This document shows, one piece after another, positions 30,230-38,911 of a stretch of DNA of 64,000 nucleotides. How positions within the stretch are numbered: position 1 is the stretch's first letter; each line of letters begins with the position of its first letter. The DNA is from an uncultured Bacteroidales bacterium. GTDB taxonomy: Bacteria; Bacteroidota; Bacteroidia; Bacteroidales; P3. A program made the translations under genes and the position numbers. A model generated the notes under the pieces. It was not told the origin of the DNA, ran no database searches, and saw nothing but the letters and a program-made list of their open reading frames with translations. Where the stretch lies: positions 1 to 64,000 of the forward strand of contig CALUHO010000003.1 in assembly GCA_944320465.1 (NCBI GenBank). Reading direction: 5' to 3'.

Positions 30230-31390
30230 ATGACAAACATGGCAACCAATTTTACATTTGACGAATCGGGTGAAGCGGCCGGGGCTTCTGCTGCCGGCAA
30301 GCAAAGACCTATTATTTCCGGAATCCAGCAGGTGGGCATCGGGGTCCGCGATGTGGCCGCTGCATGGCGTTGGTATAACGAATTTTTCGGAGTCGATGCC
30401 ATTATTTTCGATGAAAGGGCTCCGGCTGAATACATGTTGCCTTACACGGGTGGGAAGCCCCGTAACCGCAGGGCTGTATTGGCTATCAACCTGCAAGGCG
30501 GCGGCGGTTTTGAAATTTGGCAACATCGCGATTTCCCGCCTCGCGCACCTGAATTCCAGGTGCTTCCTGGAGATTATGGGATTTATGCTTGCAAAATCAA
30601 ATGCAAGGATGCTGCCTCTACCCATAAGCTTTATATGGAAAAAGGTGCTTATGTGACTGAGATTTACAAGGATTCCCAAGGCCGGGATTATTTTTATGTC
30701 AAAGATCCCGATGGCAACCTTTTCCAGATGGTGCAAGCAGGTCGGGAAGGAGCTTGGTTCGCCAAGGAAGGCAAGCTTACCGGCGGGGTCTACGGAGCTG
30801 TTGTAGGTTGTGAGGATATAGAGGAAAGCAAAGCTTTCTATCGGGATATGTTAGGTTACGACTGTGTATGCAGCCAAGAAGAAGGCGAATTTGAGGATTT
30901 GAGCCGTCAAGGGACTCCGGGTTGTCATTTCCGTCGGGTTCTGCTATCGCATAGCCGTCCTCGGACAGGAGGTTTTTCCCGTTTGCTGGGACCTTCCGAG
31001 ATTGAACTGATCCAAGCTTTGGATCGGCCTACGCCGGTGCATAAGATTTTCGAGAACCGTTTCTGGGGCGAATTGGGTTTCATCCAGATTTGTTACGATA
31101 TCCGGAACATCGATGCTTTGCGTGATTACGCCGAGGCTTTGGGGGCACCCTTTACGGTGGACAGCATCCGGCAGAATCCTAATTTCGACATGGGGGATGC
31201 GGCCGGGCATTTTGCCTATAATGAAGATCCTTCAGGCACATTGATTGAATATGTGGAGACTTGCCGGGTTCCTATTATGAAGAAATGGAATCTTTTCTTG
31301 AATTTGCAGCGTTTCGATGCCACCAAACCTCTGCCAAACTGGTTGGTCAAGGCTTTGCGCTTTACCCGGAAGAAGTATATCCCTGAATAG
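30230..31390 (+). CDS. VOC (glyoxalase/bleomycin-resistance) superfamily protein with two modules
   Basis: A 386-residue protein with two vicinal-oxygen-chelate modules. The first, at about 30-175, runs from ISGIQQVGIGVRDVAAAWRW to DYFYVKDPDGNLFQMVQ. The second, at about 183-345, runs from TGGVYGAVVGCEDIEESKAF to FAYNEDPSGTLIEYVET. The usual first metal ligand His is replaced by Gln in the first module (IQQVGI) and by Tyr or Ala in the second, so ordinary glyoxalase I activity should not be assumed. Family members include isomerases, dioxygenases and binding proteins. It follows the SDR gene by 25 bases, which suggests the two act on related substrates. Confidence 0.88.
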   Translation: MTNMATNFTFDESGEAAGASAAGKQRPIISGIQQVGIGVRDVAAAWRWYNEFFGVDAIIFDERAPAEYMLPYTGGKPRNRRAVLAINLQGGGGFEIWQHRDFPPRAPEFQVLPGDYGIYACKIKCKDAASTHKLYMEKGAYVTEIYKDSQGRDYFYVKDPDGNLFQMVQAGREGAWFAKEGKLTGGVYGAVVGCEDIEESKAFYRDMLGYDCVCSQEEGEFEDLSRQGTPGCHFRRVLLSHSRPRTGGFSRLLGPSEIELIQALDRPTPVHKIFENRFWGELGFIQICYDIRNIDALRDYAEALGAPFTVDSIRQNPNFDMGDAAGHFAYNEDPSGTLIEYVETCRVPIMKKWNLFLNLQRFDATKPLPNWLVKALRFTRKKYIPE

Positions 31391-31448
31391 GCGCTTCGTT
31401 GGAGGAAGCTTTTGCCAAGAGGTTCGGCAGCATCGTGAAAAATAGGAT

Positions 31449-32900
31449 ATGTTAATGTATAGATTGAAGGATTCTCGGCTTTTTTCAAAGGAGTACCGTG
31501 TCTTTTGGATAGCGGTGCTTGCCTATCTCGGCGCGGCTTTGGCCTTAAGTTGGACTCCTTTTTTCTGGGATTCGGTTTCGATATTCTCCCGTCCGGCAAC
31601 CATCTTGTACGAAAATGGTTTTTCCGATTTCCATTTTCCCGAATCTACTGTTTCCGACAACCTGCCCTTGAGCCTGTTGCTGGCTTTGTGGTGGACGGTT
31701 TTCGGGCGGACTCTCTTTTCCACGCATGTTCTTTTTATTCTTTTTGGCTTGGCTTTTGTCTGGCAGCTTTTCGGTTTGTGCCGGGAGGTGATGGGCAAGA
31801 GCCGGGGTCGGGATTTCGTGTTCTTGCTGCTCCTGTGTGATACCACCCTGTTGACGCAGTTGTTGTTGCCAATGTTCGATACCGTGATGGTTTTGTGCGC
31901 CTTGGTGTGCTTGAGGGGGATCTTGTCCGGAAATAAGGCCAAGGTTGTGGCAGGGGCTTTCTTCCTTGCCATGCTGCGTAGCCGGGGGGTCATGGTCTGC
32001 GCGGCCTTGGGTCTGTTCGCCTTGTTGCATGCGGTATGCCGCAAGGGAATGAATTGGCGGTTGGCCGCGTCGTTGATAGGCAGGGAAATGCTTTTGTTCC
32101 TGCCGGCATTGGCGGTGTCCGTGTTTTTGTTTGTGGTGCAGATGCGCAATCAGGAAGTGGTTTTTGGAATGGGAAAGGATTCCTTATGGCGGATAGCGGA
32201 CATGGGGCGGATAATGGGTAATTTGGTTTCCTTCCCCTTGTTCCTTTTGGATCTGGGCAAGGTTTTCCTCTGGGTGGTTCTCCTGTTTGTCGTTTTGAAG
32301 TATGGATGGGCAAAGGTTTGGGCGAGCCTGCCCTGTCCGTTGGTGGGCGCGTATGCGGTCTTGCTTGTCGTGTTCTTCTTGATGACCGTGCCTTTCAAGA
32401 ATCCTTACGGCGGGCGGTATTTCATGTTGTTGTACATATTGATGTCCTTGCTGTTGGGCAAGCTGATGTTTGATCTGATGCCTTTGCGGCGGGCCCGGCT
32501 TTTGTGCGTGGGCTTGATGCTTTTGTTAGGAACGGCTCATTTGGGGTGGTATTCGACCTTGCGCGTGACCCAATGGGATTGCTTTTTGGCTCATCTGCCT
32601 TATTATTCTTTGCGCCGACAGGCCTTGGATTATTTGCAGGACAGGCAGGTGGCGCCGCATCAGGTGTGTTCCTTCTTCCCTGCGGACAAAACTTCGGATC
32701 TGATAGACCTTGACAAAGCGATGGACGGGGTCTGGGCCGATGAGTCCTTCGCCCCGGAAGCTTCCGGAGCGGATTATGTCCTCTACAGCAACCTTTCCAA
32801 TGTCTTGGAGCGTTCCCGGGCTGGCATCGATAGCAGTTGTGTCTTGCAGAAGCGATTTGAAAAGGGGTTGGTATATATCGAGGTGTGGAAGCGTCTTTGA
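31449..32900 (+). CDS. Polytopic membrane protein, GT39-like glycosyltransferase
   Basis: A 483-residue protein with about ten membrane segments. An early loop (SWTPFFWDSVSIFSRPA, residues 35-51) carries an aspartate, as in the first outer loop of GT-C glycosyltransferases, and a small soluble C-terminal region follows (about 390-483). These features fit the ArnT/PMT-like (glycosyltransferase 39) superfamily, which transfers sugars from lipid-linked donors. Similarity is at fold level, so the activity is inferred. It starts 58 bases after the VOC gene. Its end is 11 bases from the convergent HTH frame. Confidence 0.7.
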   Translation: MLMYRLKDSRLFSKEYRVFWIAVLAYLGAALALSWTPFFWDSVSIFSRPATILYENGFSDFHFPESTVSDNLPLSLLLALWWTVFGRTLFSTHVLFILFGLAFVWQLFGLCREVMGKSRGRDFVFLLLLCDTTLLTQLLLPMFDTVMVLCALVCLRGILSGNKAKVVAGAFFLAMLRSRGVMVCAALGLFALLHAVCRKGMNWRLAASLIGREMLLFLPALAVSVFLFVVQMRNQEVVFGMGKDSLWRIADMGRIMGNLVSFPLFLLDLGKVFLWVVLLFVVLKYGWAKVWASLPCPLVGAYAVLLVVFFLMTVPFKNPYGGRYFMLLYILMSLLLGKLMFDLMPLRRARLLCVGLMLLLGTAHLGWYSTLRVTQWDCFLAHLPYYSLRRQALDYLQDRQVAPHQVCSFFPADKTSDLIDLDKAMDGVWADESFAPEASGADYVLYSNLSNVLERSRAGIDSSCVLQKRFEKGLVYIEVWKRL

Positions 32901-32911
32901 GCCCGGCTTGA

Positions 32912-33274
32912 TCAGATGCTTCTGAGGAAGTCTTCCAAGGATGATTCCGAAGATGCTTCTTGTTTGAAGATTTTCTTCCGGATCCGGTATCGTATGGTGA
33001 AAATGGTTTTGGCTTCGATGCCTATCATTTTGGCAATTTCTTTATTGCTCATTCCAATGCGGATGATAGCGCAGATTCGTAGTTCGTTTTCGGAAAGATA
33101 GGGGCATGTTTCCTTTAGTTTCCTGAAAAACTGCGGATGCACGCTTTCAAAATGCTGTTTGAAGAATATCCATTCATTGCTTTCGTTGAGCAGGCTCTTG
33201 AGTTGGAAAACTAATTGATTGCCTTCTTGATATGGAATTTTGTGCTGTTGCAGTTTTTGTTCCGTGGATTCCAA
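32912..33274 (-). pseudogene. LuxR-type HTH regulator, probably a 5'-truncated remnant
   Basis: About 120 residues, ending in a LuxR-like helix-turn-helix (LSENELRICAIIRIGMSNKEIAKMIGIEAKTI, where positions 3-20 are the core), preceded by the linker HPQFFRKLKETCP. Full-length Bacteroidota regulators with this tail usually carry TPR or periplasmic sensing domains, a membrane helix and a coiled coil upstream. Here an in-frame stop at 33278-33280 precedes the frame and the only early start is TTG at 33274. The ATG of the divergent cargo gene lies only 26 bases away. It is most simply a remnant, although a short stand-alone regulator cannot be excluded. Confidence 0.55.
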
Positions 33275-33300
33275 TAATTATCAACCAAAATCTATGTATT

Positions 33301-36300
33301 ATGAAAAAGAAATGTTTGACTGTATCTTTCATGTGCATGTTGTTATTGTGCGGCATGCCGTTCGGGAAGGCGGAAACGACCGCGCCCCTATCTGAAGAAT
33401 TGAACTTCCAACTTAAGGAAGTGAAGCCTGCTGCCAATCCGGACAAGGCTTTGATAACCTTGGATGTGCAGGAAAACACAGCTGAACGCGAAAGCCCCGG
33501 CGTGGCTATTTTCTTTGACGCGGATCACACAGCCTATGGGCGGGAGATACCAACGGGTTACCAATACACGTTTTATCAAGGTTCGGCGGTTCCTGAAGAT
33601 ACGATATCTGTCTTTGAATATGCTTTACCGGCCGGTAGCGTAGCCGATGCCAACGATTCCACGGATTGGATTCCGGCTTTCTCTTCTGGTTCCATGGAAT
33701 TGGAACCGGGTATTTATGATTATTGCGTGCTGAGGCCGGAGATGGAGAACTTCGACATGATAGGCCAGCCCATAGGTACCATCATCTGGGTCACGATCGG
33801 AGCCGATGCCCGTGGCGACGATGTGGAATTTGTGGGTGGTTGCGAGTATGTTTTCACTATTACCCGCAATGCAAGCAGCGTGGAGCAGACGCTGCTGGAG
33901 GTGATTTCCCCCGTGGATGTGGCGGTTTCGTCGTTGACGGCACCTCGGACGGGCGAAAATCTGACAACAGGAGAAACGGTTTCCATTTCTATCACGAATG
34001 AAGGCACGGAAACCCTCAGAACCTTGAAGGTCGGGTATAAAGTCAATGGCGGGGACGCGGTAGAGGAAATCTTGAATCATGCCTTGGCACCTCAGGAAAC
34101 TTATGAATACAGCTTTGCGGCCAAAGTGGACATGTCGGCCGGTGGCGTGTACCGTTTTCAAGCCTGGGCCAAAGCGGAAGGCGACGGCAAGATGGGTAAC
34201 GACACGGTTCATCAGACAGTTTACAGCATTGCGCCGGTAGAAGCCCCGTTCATGACCAATTTCGATACAGAAGAGGAATTTGAGATTTTCTGGGATACCT
34301 TGACTAAGGAAGGTGCTTTCCCTTGGGTCTACAGGTCGCATGGTTCCACGCCTTCGTCTCCCGAGCTTGGCGAATACACGGGTGGCATGGCTGCTATCGG
34401 CAACTACGGCGGCGGCCCCACTACGGATGCCTATCTGATTACCCGTTTCCCTGTCAGCTTGACAGAGGGGATGGCGCATATCCAATTTTACACTTACGGG
34501 AATATGAGCGGCGTGCAGCCAGAGACTGTTTCCGTCCTTTTCGGCAGCACGGCCGATGTGGATGCCATGACCGAGATTCGAGGTGTCGAGGTGTCGGGCA
34601 GCCAATGGATCTTTCAGGCTTGCAATGTGGATATCCCGGCGGATGGCGGTTATTATTTCGCTTTCCGTTGCTATGCCGACCCCAAGACCATGATTACGGC
34701 GGTGGACAATGTGGAGATTGACGAAGGCCGTTATATCGGCATTCCGGACTTGGCTGTGGAGAGTTTGCTTATGCCGCTGTCAAGCTGCGCTTTGGGTGAT
34801 GCGGAGCAATTGGGCGTGGTTATTTCCAATCAAGGCAAGGCGGATGTGACCAGATTCAAGATGCGTTATACGGCGGGCGAAGGCCAAACGGTTGAAGAAG
34901 AGTTCACGCAGACCATCTTGATGGCTGCCAAGGATACGGTCTATTTTACGGAAGGGATGGATTTGTCTGCCGAGGGAGATTATACGGTTAGCGTGGAAGT
35001 GGAGGCTTTGGCGCAGGGATACGAAGCTTTGGAGGATACGGCCACAATGGGAGACAACGCTATGGCGAGGGAGGTAGTCCATTTTTCTCCTGGCAGCCTG
35101 CCTTTTGAGACCGATATGGCAAATGCGGCAGATCGGGCTAATTGGGCTTGTGCGGCTGGCGATTGGGAGTGGGATGCCTTGTATGGCGGTTTTGCCGCCA
35201 ATGCGCCTACGCCTTTGGTTTCGCGTTGTGTGGAGATGGAAGCTGGTATATACCGCTTGAGTTTTGATTACTGGGCCGGGACAGCTTATTGGGCCGGGAT
35301 ATTGTATGAGGATTTCGATGTCCTGTTCGGTCAGGCCGGTATGCCGGTTGAGGATTGGACGGTGCTTGCTTCTTACGACAGTGCCTATACCGAAAGTGCT
35401 TTTGTCACCGAAGAAATCGATTTCGCCTGCGATGAGGACGGGTTGTATTCCATTGCTTTTGTCAATCCTACAGCAGGGGCTTTCTTCATGCTGCAATCTT
35501 GTACCTTGACCGCGATTTACGACCATGACATGCGTCTTGATTCCTATTCTTCCAATCTGGCGCGTCTGATGCCGGTTTCGTTCACTGCCGAGCCGGAGTT
35601 TGAAGTTACCGTGACCAATCGTGGCGCGGATACCGAAGAAGGGGTCAAGATTGTGGTCCGGAACGGATCTACGGTGGTAGCCGAGTCTGAAGAAGCTATT
35701 TTGGGTCCTTTGGAATCGCATACGTTTAATTTTTCAGGGATATTGGAAGGTTTGGCGGCTGGCACGGAGGTTGCTCTGGATATTACCGTGGAACTGCCGG
35801 CCGAAGATGCTTATCTCGACAACAACACCCAGTCCATGTCTTTTACGCCTACCGAAGATGAGTATGCATTTGACAATCTTTCCGATGAATTCAATTTTGG
35901 GTCAGGACATGTCATGTTCAGCATGGGGAATATCTTCTCTTTGCCGCATGTCGATACGATTACGGCTTTGAAGTTAGGTTGGGTCGATATGTCGTATGAA
36001 CCGGAAGGGCTTCCGGTAGGCATTCTTATCCGAGAGGTGGACAAGGCGGCCATGAAGCTGGGCGACACGGTTTTCTCCCAGCAAATTACCCGGATGACAG
36101 AGGAAGGCTTCCAAGTGGTGGACATTCCGGATAGGATTCTGGCAGAAGGCGACTACTATATCGCTATTTCCCAGATTGGAGAAACGGTTATCGGCATTGC
36201 TTGCGATATGGCCCCGGAAGGGTTCTTCTATGCGGGTTATCAGGATTCGGTGTGGGCAGAACCTTCTTATGGCTATGTGGCTGTCAGGGCTTTGTTGGGC

Positions 36301-37455
36301 GATGGTGCCCATGTTTTGGCCAAGGATGTGGAAGTGGTGAGCATCGACAGGCCGGCAGACCGAGGTTTGTTTACGGCGAACCAAGCCGTCAAGGCTACAT
36401 TGCGTAATAACGGCTTGGATGATTTGACCGGAATTACCGTGCGTGTGTCCGTGGGTTCGCAAGAACAGGAAAAGACGGTGGATATCCTTTCTTACCAAAC
36501 CCTTTCGGTTTCTTTTGAAGCGGATTTGTCTGCGGCGGGAATGCACAAGATACGAGTCGAGGCCGAACTGGAACAGGACGAGGTCCCTGAGAACAATTCA
36601 AAGGAAAAGAACGTGGAATGCGTGGATTCCGACCCTTATGTGATGGATTTTGAGCAGTGCGATGATTTCATACTGGATGATTTCATTCCCAATTGGACGG
36701 TTTACGATGGCGATGGTGTCGACACATGGGGCTTTTCCGGCTACGATTTCCTGCATTCTTTTGAACCGATGGCCTTTATTGTCTATAATCCTTCCCATAC
36801 CGCGCCTTCTACGATAGATATCATGCAGGCGCACGGCGGGGACAAGATGGGGGCAAGCTTCGGAGCGATTGATGCCCCGAATGACAATTGGCTGATTTCA
36901 CCTTTGCTGATGTTGCCTGAAACCGATGCCAAAATGACGTTCTGGGTTAAGACGCATGATGCAAGATATGGTTTGGAACGTTATAATGTGATGGTGTCTA
37001 CCACTGATAATGCACCGGAGAGCTTTGTTCAGGTAGGGGAAACCAGAGAGGCTCCGGCAAGCAGCTGGACGGAAGTGGAGGTGGATTTGTCTGAATATGC
37101 GGGCAAGGCGGTGCATGTGGCCATTCAAGTTGTTTCCACAGATAATTCCTTTGCATTCCTAATTGACGATATCGAGGTCAGCAAACCCGGAACGGGTGTG
37201 GAGGGACATGCCGGCTCAAGCGGAAAGGTTGCCGTGTATCCTAATCCGGCTACGGATTTCGTGATGGTGACGAGCTACGGGATGCCGATGGATCGTGTGG
37301 AAGTGTTCAATATGGCAGGGGCCTTGGTCTATACTGCCGCCACATTGAATGCGGAGGCATTCCGCTTGAGTACGGAAGCATTCTATTCGGGTGTGTACAT
37401 GGCTCGTGTCTATACGGATGCAGGCGTGCAGGTTGTCAAGTTTGTGGTTTATTAG
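33301..37455 (+). CDS. Giant T9SS cargo protein, DUF2436/cleaved-adhesin type (type A)
   Basis: A 1,384-residue protein from the ATG at 33301 (MKKKCLTVSFMCMLLLCGM), chosen because it starts the signal peptide; the open frame from 33232 adds an unrelated extension. Domains: DUF2436-like (about 45-195, FDADHTAYGREIP...LEPGIYDYCVLRP), CARDB-like, cleaved-adhesin (300-470, TDAYLITRFPV), CARDB-like, jelly-roll (595-745), CARDB-like, a module starting YAFDNLSDEF, CARDB-like, a C-terminal cleaved-adhesin module (1110-1305, PYVMDFEQCDDFILDDF...NDNWLISPLL) and the T9SS domain (VYPNPATDFVMV...VKFVVY). It is the only type A gene here on the plus strand and stands alone beside a truncated HTH gene. Confidence 0.9.
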   Translation: MKKKCLTVSFMCMLLLCGMPFGKAETTAPLSEELNFQLKEVKPAANPDKALITLDVQENTAERESPGVAIFFDADHTAYGREIPTGYQYTFYQGSAVPEDTISVFEYALPAGSVADANDSTDWIPAFSSGSMELEPGIYDYCVLRPEMENFDMIGQPIGTIIWVTIGADARGDDVEFVGGCEYVFTITRNASSVEQTLLEVISPVDVAVSSLTAPRTGENLTTGETVSISITNEGTETLRTLKVGYKVNGGDAVEEILNHALAPQETYEYSFAAKVDMSAGGVYRFQAWAKAEGDGKMGNDTVHQTVYSIAPVEAPFMTNFDTEEEFEIFWDTLTKEGAFPWVYRSHGSTPSSPELGEYTGGMAAIGNYGGGPTTDAYLITRFPVSLTEGMAHIQFYTYGNMSGVQPETVSVLFGSTADVDAMTEIRGVEVSGSQWIFQACNVDIPADGGYYFAFRCYADPKTMITAVDNVEIDEGRYIGIPDLAVESLLMPLSSCALGDAEQLGVVISNQGKADVTRFKMRYTAGEGQTVEEEFTQTILMAAKDTVYFTEGMDLSAEGDYTVSVEVEALAQGYEALEDTATMGDNAMAREVVHFSPGSLPFETDMANAADRANWACAAGDWEWDALYGGFAANAPTPLVSRCVEMEAGIYRLSFDYWAGTAYWAGILYEDFDVLFGQAGMPVEDWTVLASYDSAYTESAFVTEEIDFACDEDGLYSIAFVNPTAGAFFMLQSCTLTAIYDHDMRLDSYSSNLARLMPVSFTAEPEFEVTVTNRGADTEEGVKIVVRNGSTVVAESEEAILGPLESHTFNFSGILEGLAAGTEVALDITVELPAEDAYLDNNTQSMSFTPTEDEYAFDNLSDEFNFGSGHVMFSMGNIFSLPHVDTITALKLGWVDMSYEPEGLPVGILIREVDKAAMKLGDTVFSQQITRMTEEGFQVVDIPDRILAEGDYYIAISQIGETVIGIACDMAPEGFFYAGYQDSVWAEPSYGYVAVRALLGDGAHVLAKDVEVVSIDRPADRGLFTANQAVKATLRNNGLDDLTGITVRVSVGSQEQEKTVDILSYQTLSVSFEADLSAAGMHKIRVEAELEQDEVPENNSKEKNVECVDSDPYVMDFEQCDDFILDDFIPNWTVYDGDGVDTWGFSGYDFLHSFEPMAFIVYNPSHTAPSTIDIMQAHGGDKMGASFGAIDAPNDNWLISPLLMLPETDAKMTFWVKTHDARYGLERYNVMVSTTDNAPESFVQVGETREAPASSWTEVEVDLSEYAGKAVHVAIQVVSTDNSFAFLIDDIEVSKPGTGVEGHAGSSGKVAVYPNPATDFVMVTSYGMPMDRVEVFNMAGALVYTAATLNAEAFRLSTEAFYSGVYMARVYTDAGVQVVKFVVY

Positions 37456-37750
37456 AAATTGTTTTTTGGTTGTTTCCCTGCGGGGCGGGATTCGGGTGTG
37501 GGTATGTTTGTCCATGCCAGGATCCCTCCCCCTTTTTTGTCGACTAGGCCCCCTTTTTTCATAGCAGGATTGCAGCAAAGGCGGAATTTCTGTTCGCTCT
37601 GTACCCCTGTGATTTTACTTGATTTACTTGTTCGAATGGACGACAGCTTTGTTTTTGCCGCCCGGCAGAAAACTTCCGAATCGGAGGCTATTCTTGAGTG
37701 AGAAGTCAGACGTTGATTCTGAAAGATATCGATTTTCCAATGTTTCTTGC

Positions 37751-37836
37751 GGAAAGAGAGGGATTCGAACCCTCGGTACCCGAAAGGATACAACGGTTTT
37801 CGAGACCGTCCCGATCGACCACTCCGGCATCTTTCC
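37751..37836 (-). tRNA. tRNA-Ser (anticodon CGA)
   Basis: On the minus strand an 86-base cloverleaf starts GGAAAGA and ends TCTTTCC (acceptor stem). The anticodon arm is ACGGT-CTCGAAA-ACCGT, giving CGA, and the T-arm is GAGGG-TTCGAAT-CCCTC. The long variable arm is typical of serine tRNAs. No CCA is encoded. It lies downstream of tRNA-Lys on the same strand. Confidence 0.93.
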
Positions 37837-37985
37837 AAGTAATCGTTCCTGATGATTTTTCGCTATCCGTAGCCTCTGCTGCAAAATCGCTACTCTCCTG
37901 CGACAGGCTGCTTGGGACTTATTGAAAAGTGGAGCCTACTCCCTGTAAACTCCACTCCCCTTCAGCGAGAATCATTCTCGAATCG

Positions 37986-38058
37986 TGGTCACGCTGGGAT
38001 TCGAACCCAGGGCCCCATCCTTAAAAGGGATGTGCTCTACCGGCTGAGCTACGTGACC
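37986..38058 (-). tRNA. tRNA-Lys (anticodon TTT)
   Basis: On the minus strand a 73-base cloverleaf has acceptor stem GGTCACG/CGTGACC, discriminator A, D-arm TAGCTCAGCCGGTAGAGCA, anticodon arm CATCC-CTTTTAA-GGATG (anticodon UUU) and T-arm CTGGG-TTCGAAT-CCCAG. A consensus promoter lies about 80 bases upstream. The 149 bases to tRNA-Ser contain only small hairpins, so the two are probably one transcript. Confidence 0.95.
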
Positions 38059-38137
38059 TCCGGAACATATATGCTGGTTTTACCCAAGAGCTTTCCGGCA
38101 TACCGATTCTGCGTCCGGGTTTCACCGGAAAGGGCTG

Positions 38138-38168
38138 CAAAGGTAGATATTTTTTTGAAAACTGCAAA
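38138..38168 (-). promoter_or_regulatory. Consensus Bacteroidota promoter of the tRNA-Lys/tRNA-Ser unit
   Basis: On the minus strand TTTG (38165-38168) is followed after exactly 19 bases by TACCTTTG (38138-38145), a perfect fit to TTTG-N19-21-TAnnTTTG. Transcription should begin near 38131, about 70 bases before tRNA-Lys. Confidence 0.8.
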
Positions 38169-38257
38169 ATTCAGTTCAAAAGTGGTGTTTTGTGGTGCGT
38201 CGCCGATGGCCGATGACTGGTTTTCAGGCCATCGGCGGCAGAATGTGTTTGAGGCCG

Positions 38258-38278
38258 AAGTCTAATGACCGATTTGGG
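38258..38278 (+). mobile_element. Solitary MITE end
   Basis: These 21 bases (AAGTCTAATGACCGATTTGGG) are identical to the right end of the full 193-bp elements, but no matching left end or interior is seen nearby. The fragment ends 16 bases from the ssb stop codon. It is probably what remains after deletion of a copy. Confidence 0.7.
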
Positions 38279-38294
38279 TCAAAACGGTGTCAGC

Positions 38295-38732
38295 TCAAAA
38301 TGGCGTCGGGTCGTCCTCCGGATTGTATTCCGGCTCGTTCTCTAATTTTTCCGGGACTTTGGGCATGGCCTCCACTCCTTGGATTACCGTGGGTGCTTCG
38401 CTTCGTTTCCCTCCCAGCATGATTAGGTTCTGGGCTTCGATTTCGGTAACGTAGCGTTTGAGTCCGTTTTCTTCCCAGGAACGGGTCCTCAAGCGGCCTT
38501 CCACGTAGATGGGATTGCCTTTCTTGAGATATTTGGCGGCCACATCGGCCAAACCTCTGAACAGGACCACGATATGCCATTCGGTATGTTCCACTTTCTC
38601 GTTCTGCTTGTTCCGATAGGTTTCGGTCGTGGCCACGGCCAGGCGTACTTTCTTGTTCCCGTTATCAAAGGTGAACACTTCGGGATCCCTTCCTAGGTTC
38701 CCGATGAGGATTACTTTGTTTACTCCGCTCAT
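38295..38732 (-). CDS. ssb: Single-stranded DNA-binding protein
   Basis: A 145-residue protein with the SSB OB-fold: VNKVILIGNLGRDPEV at the N-terminus, then TEWHIVVLFRGLADVAAKYLKKG and IYVEGRLRTRSWE. A short acidic tail ends DDPTPF, the variant of the DDxxPF tip that binds partner repair and replication proteins. It coats single-stranded DNA during replication, recombination and repair. It lies downstream of mutY on the same strand with a 179-base gap, in which no clear promoter was found. Confidence 0.95.
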   Translation of the reverse strand: MSGVNKVILIGNLGRDPEVFTFDNGNKKVRLAVATTETYRNKQNEKVEHTEWHIVVLFRGLADVAAKYLKKGNPIYVEGRLRTRSWEENGLKRYVTEIEAQNLIMLGGKRSEAPTVIQGVEAMPKVPEKLENEPEYNPEDDPTPF

Positions 38733-38911
38733 TTCGGTCAGTTTTAATGGGTTTGTAAAGTTTTGGATTTTGAAAAGCCAATCGGTCGGTGTCGTGCGTT
38801 CAATATCTGCAGCCGGATTCGTCGAGCCGGGACCGAAGGCTTTTCTTATAACTTATACGCCTGGAATCGATTTTATCGAAGTTTTTTTTGTTAAAAATTC
38901 TTAAGGCGGGT

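Noticed and set aside
38201..38237. Perfect 11-bp inverted repeat (CGCCGATGGCC/GGCCATCGGCG) downstream of ssb as a terminator
   Set aside because: No T run follows the stem on the minus strand, and the solitary MITE end lies between it and ssb, so I do not call it a terminator.
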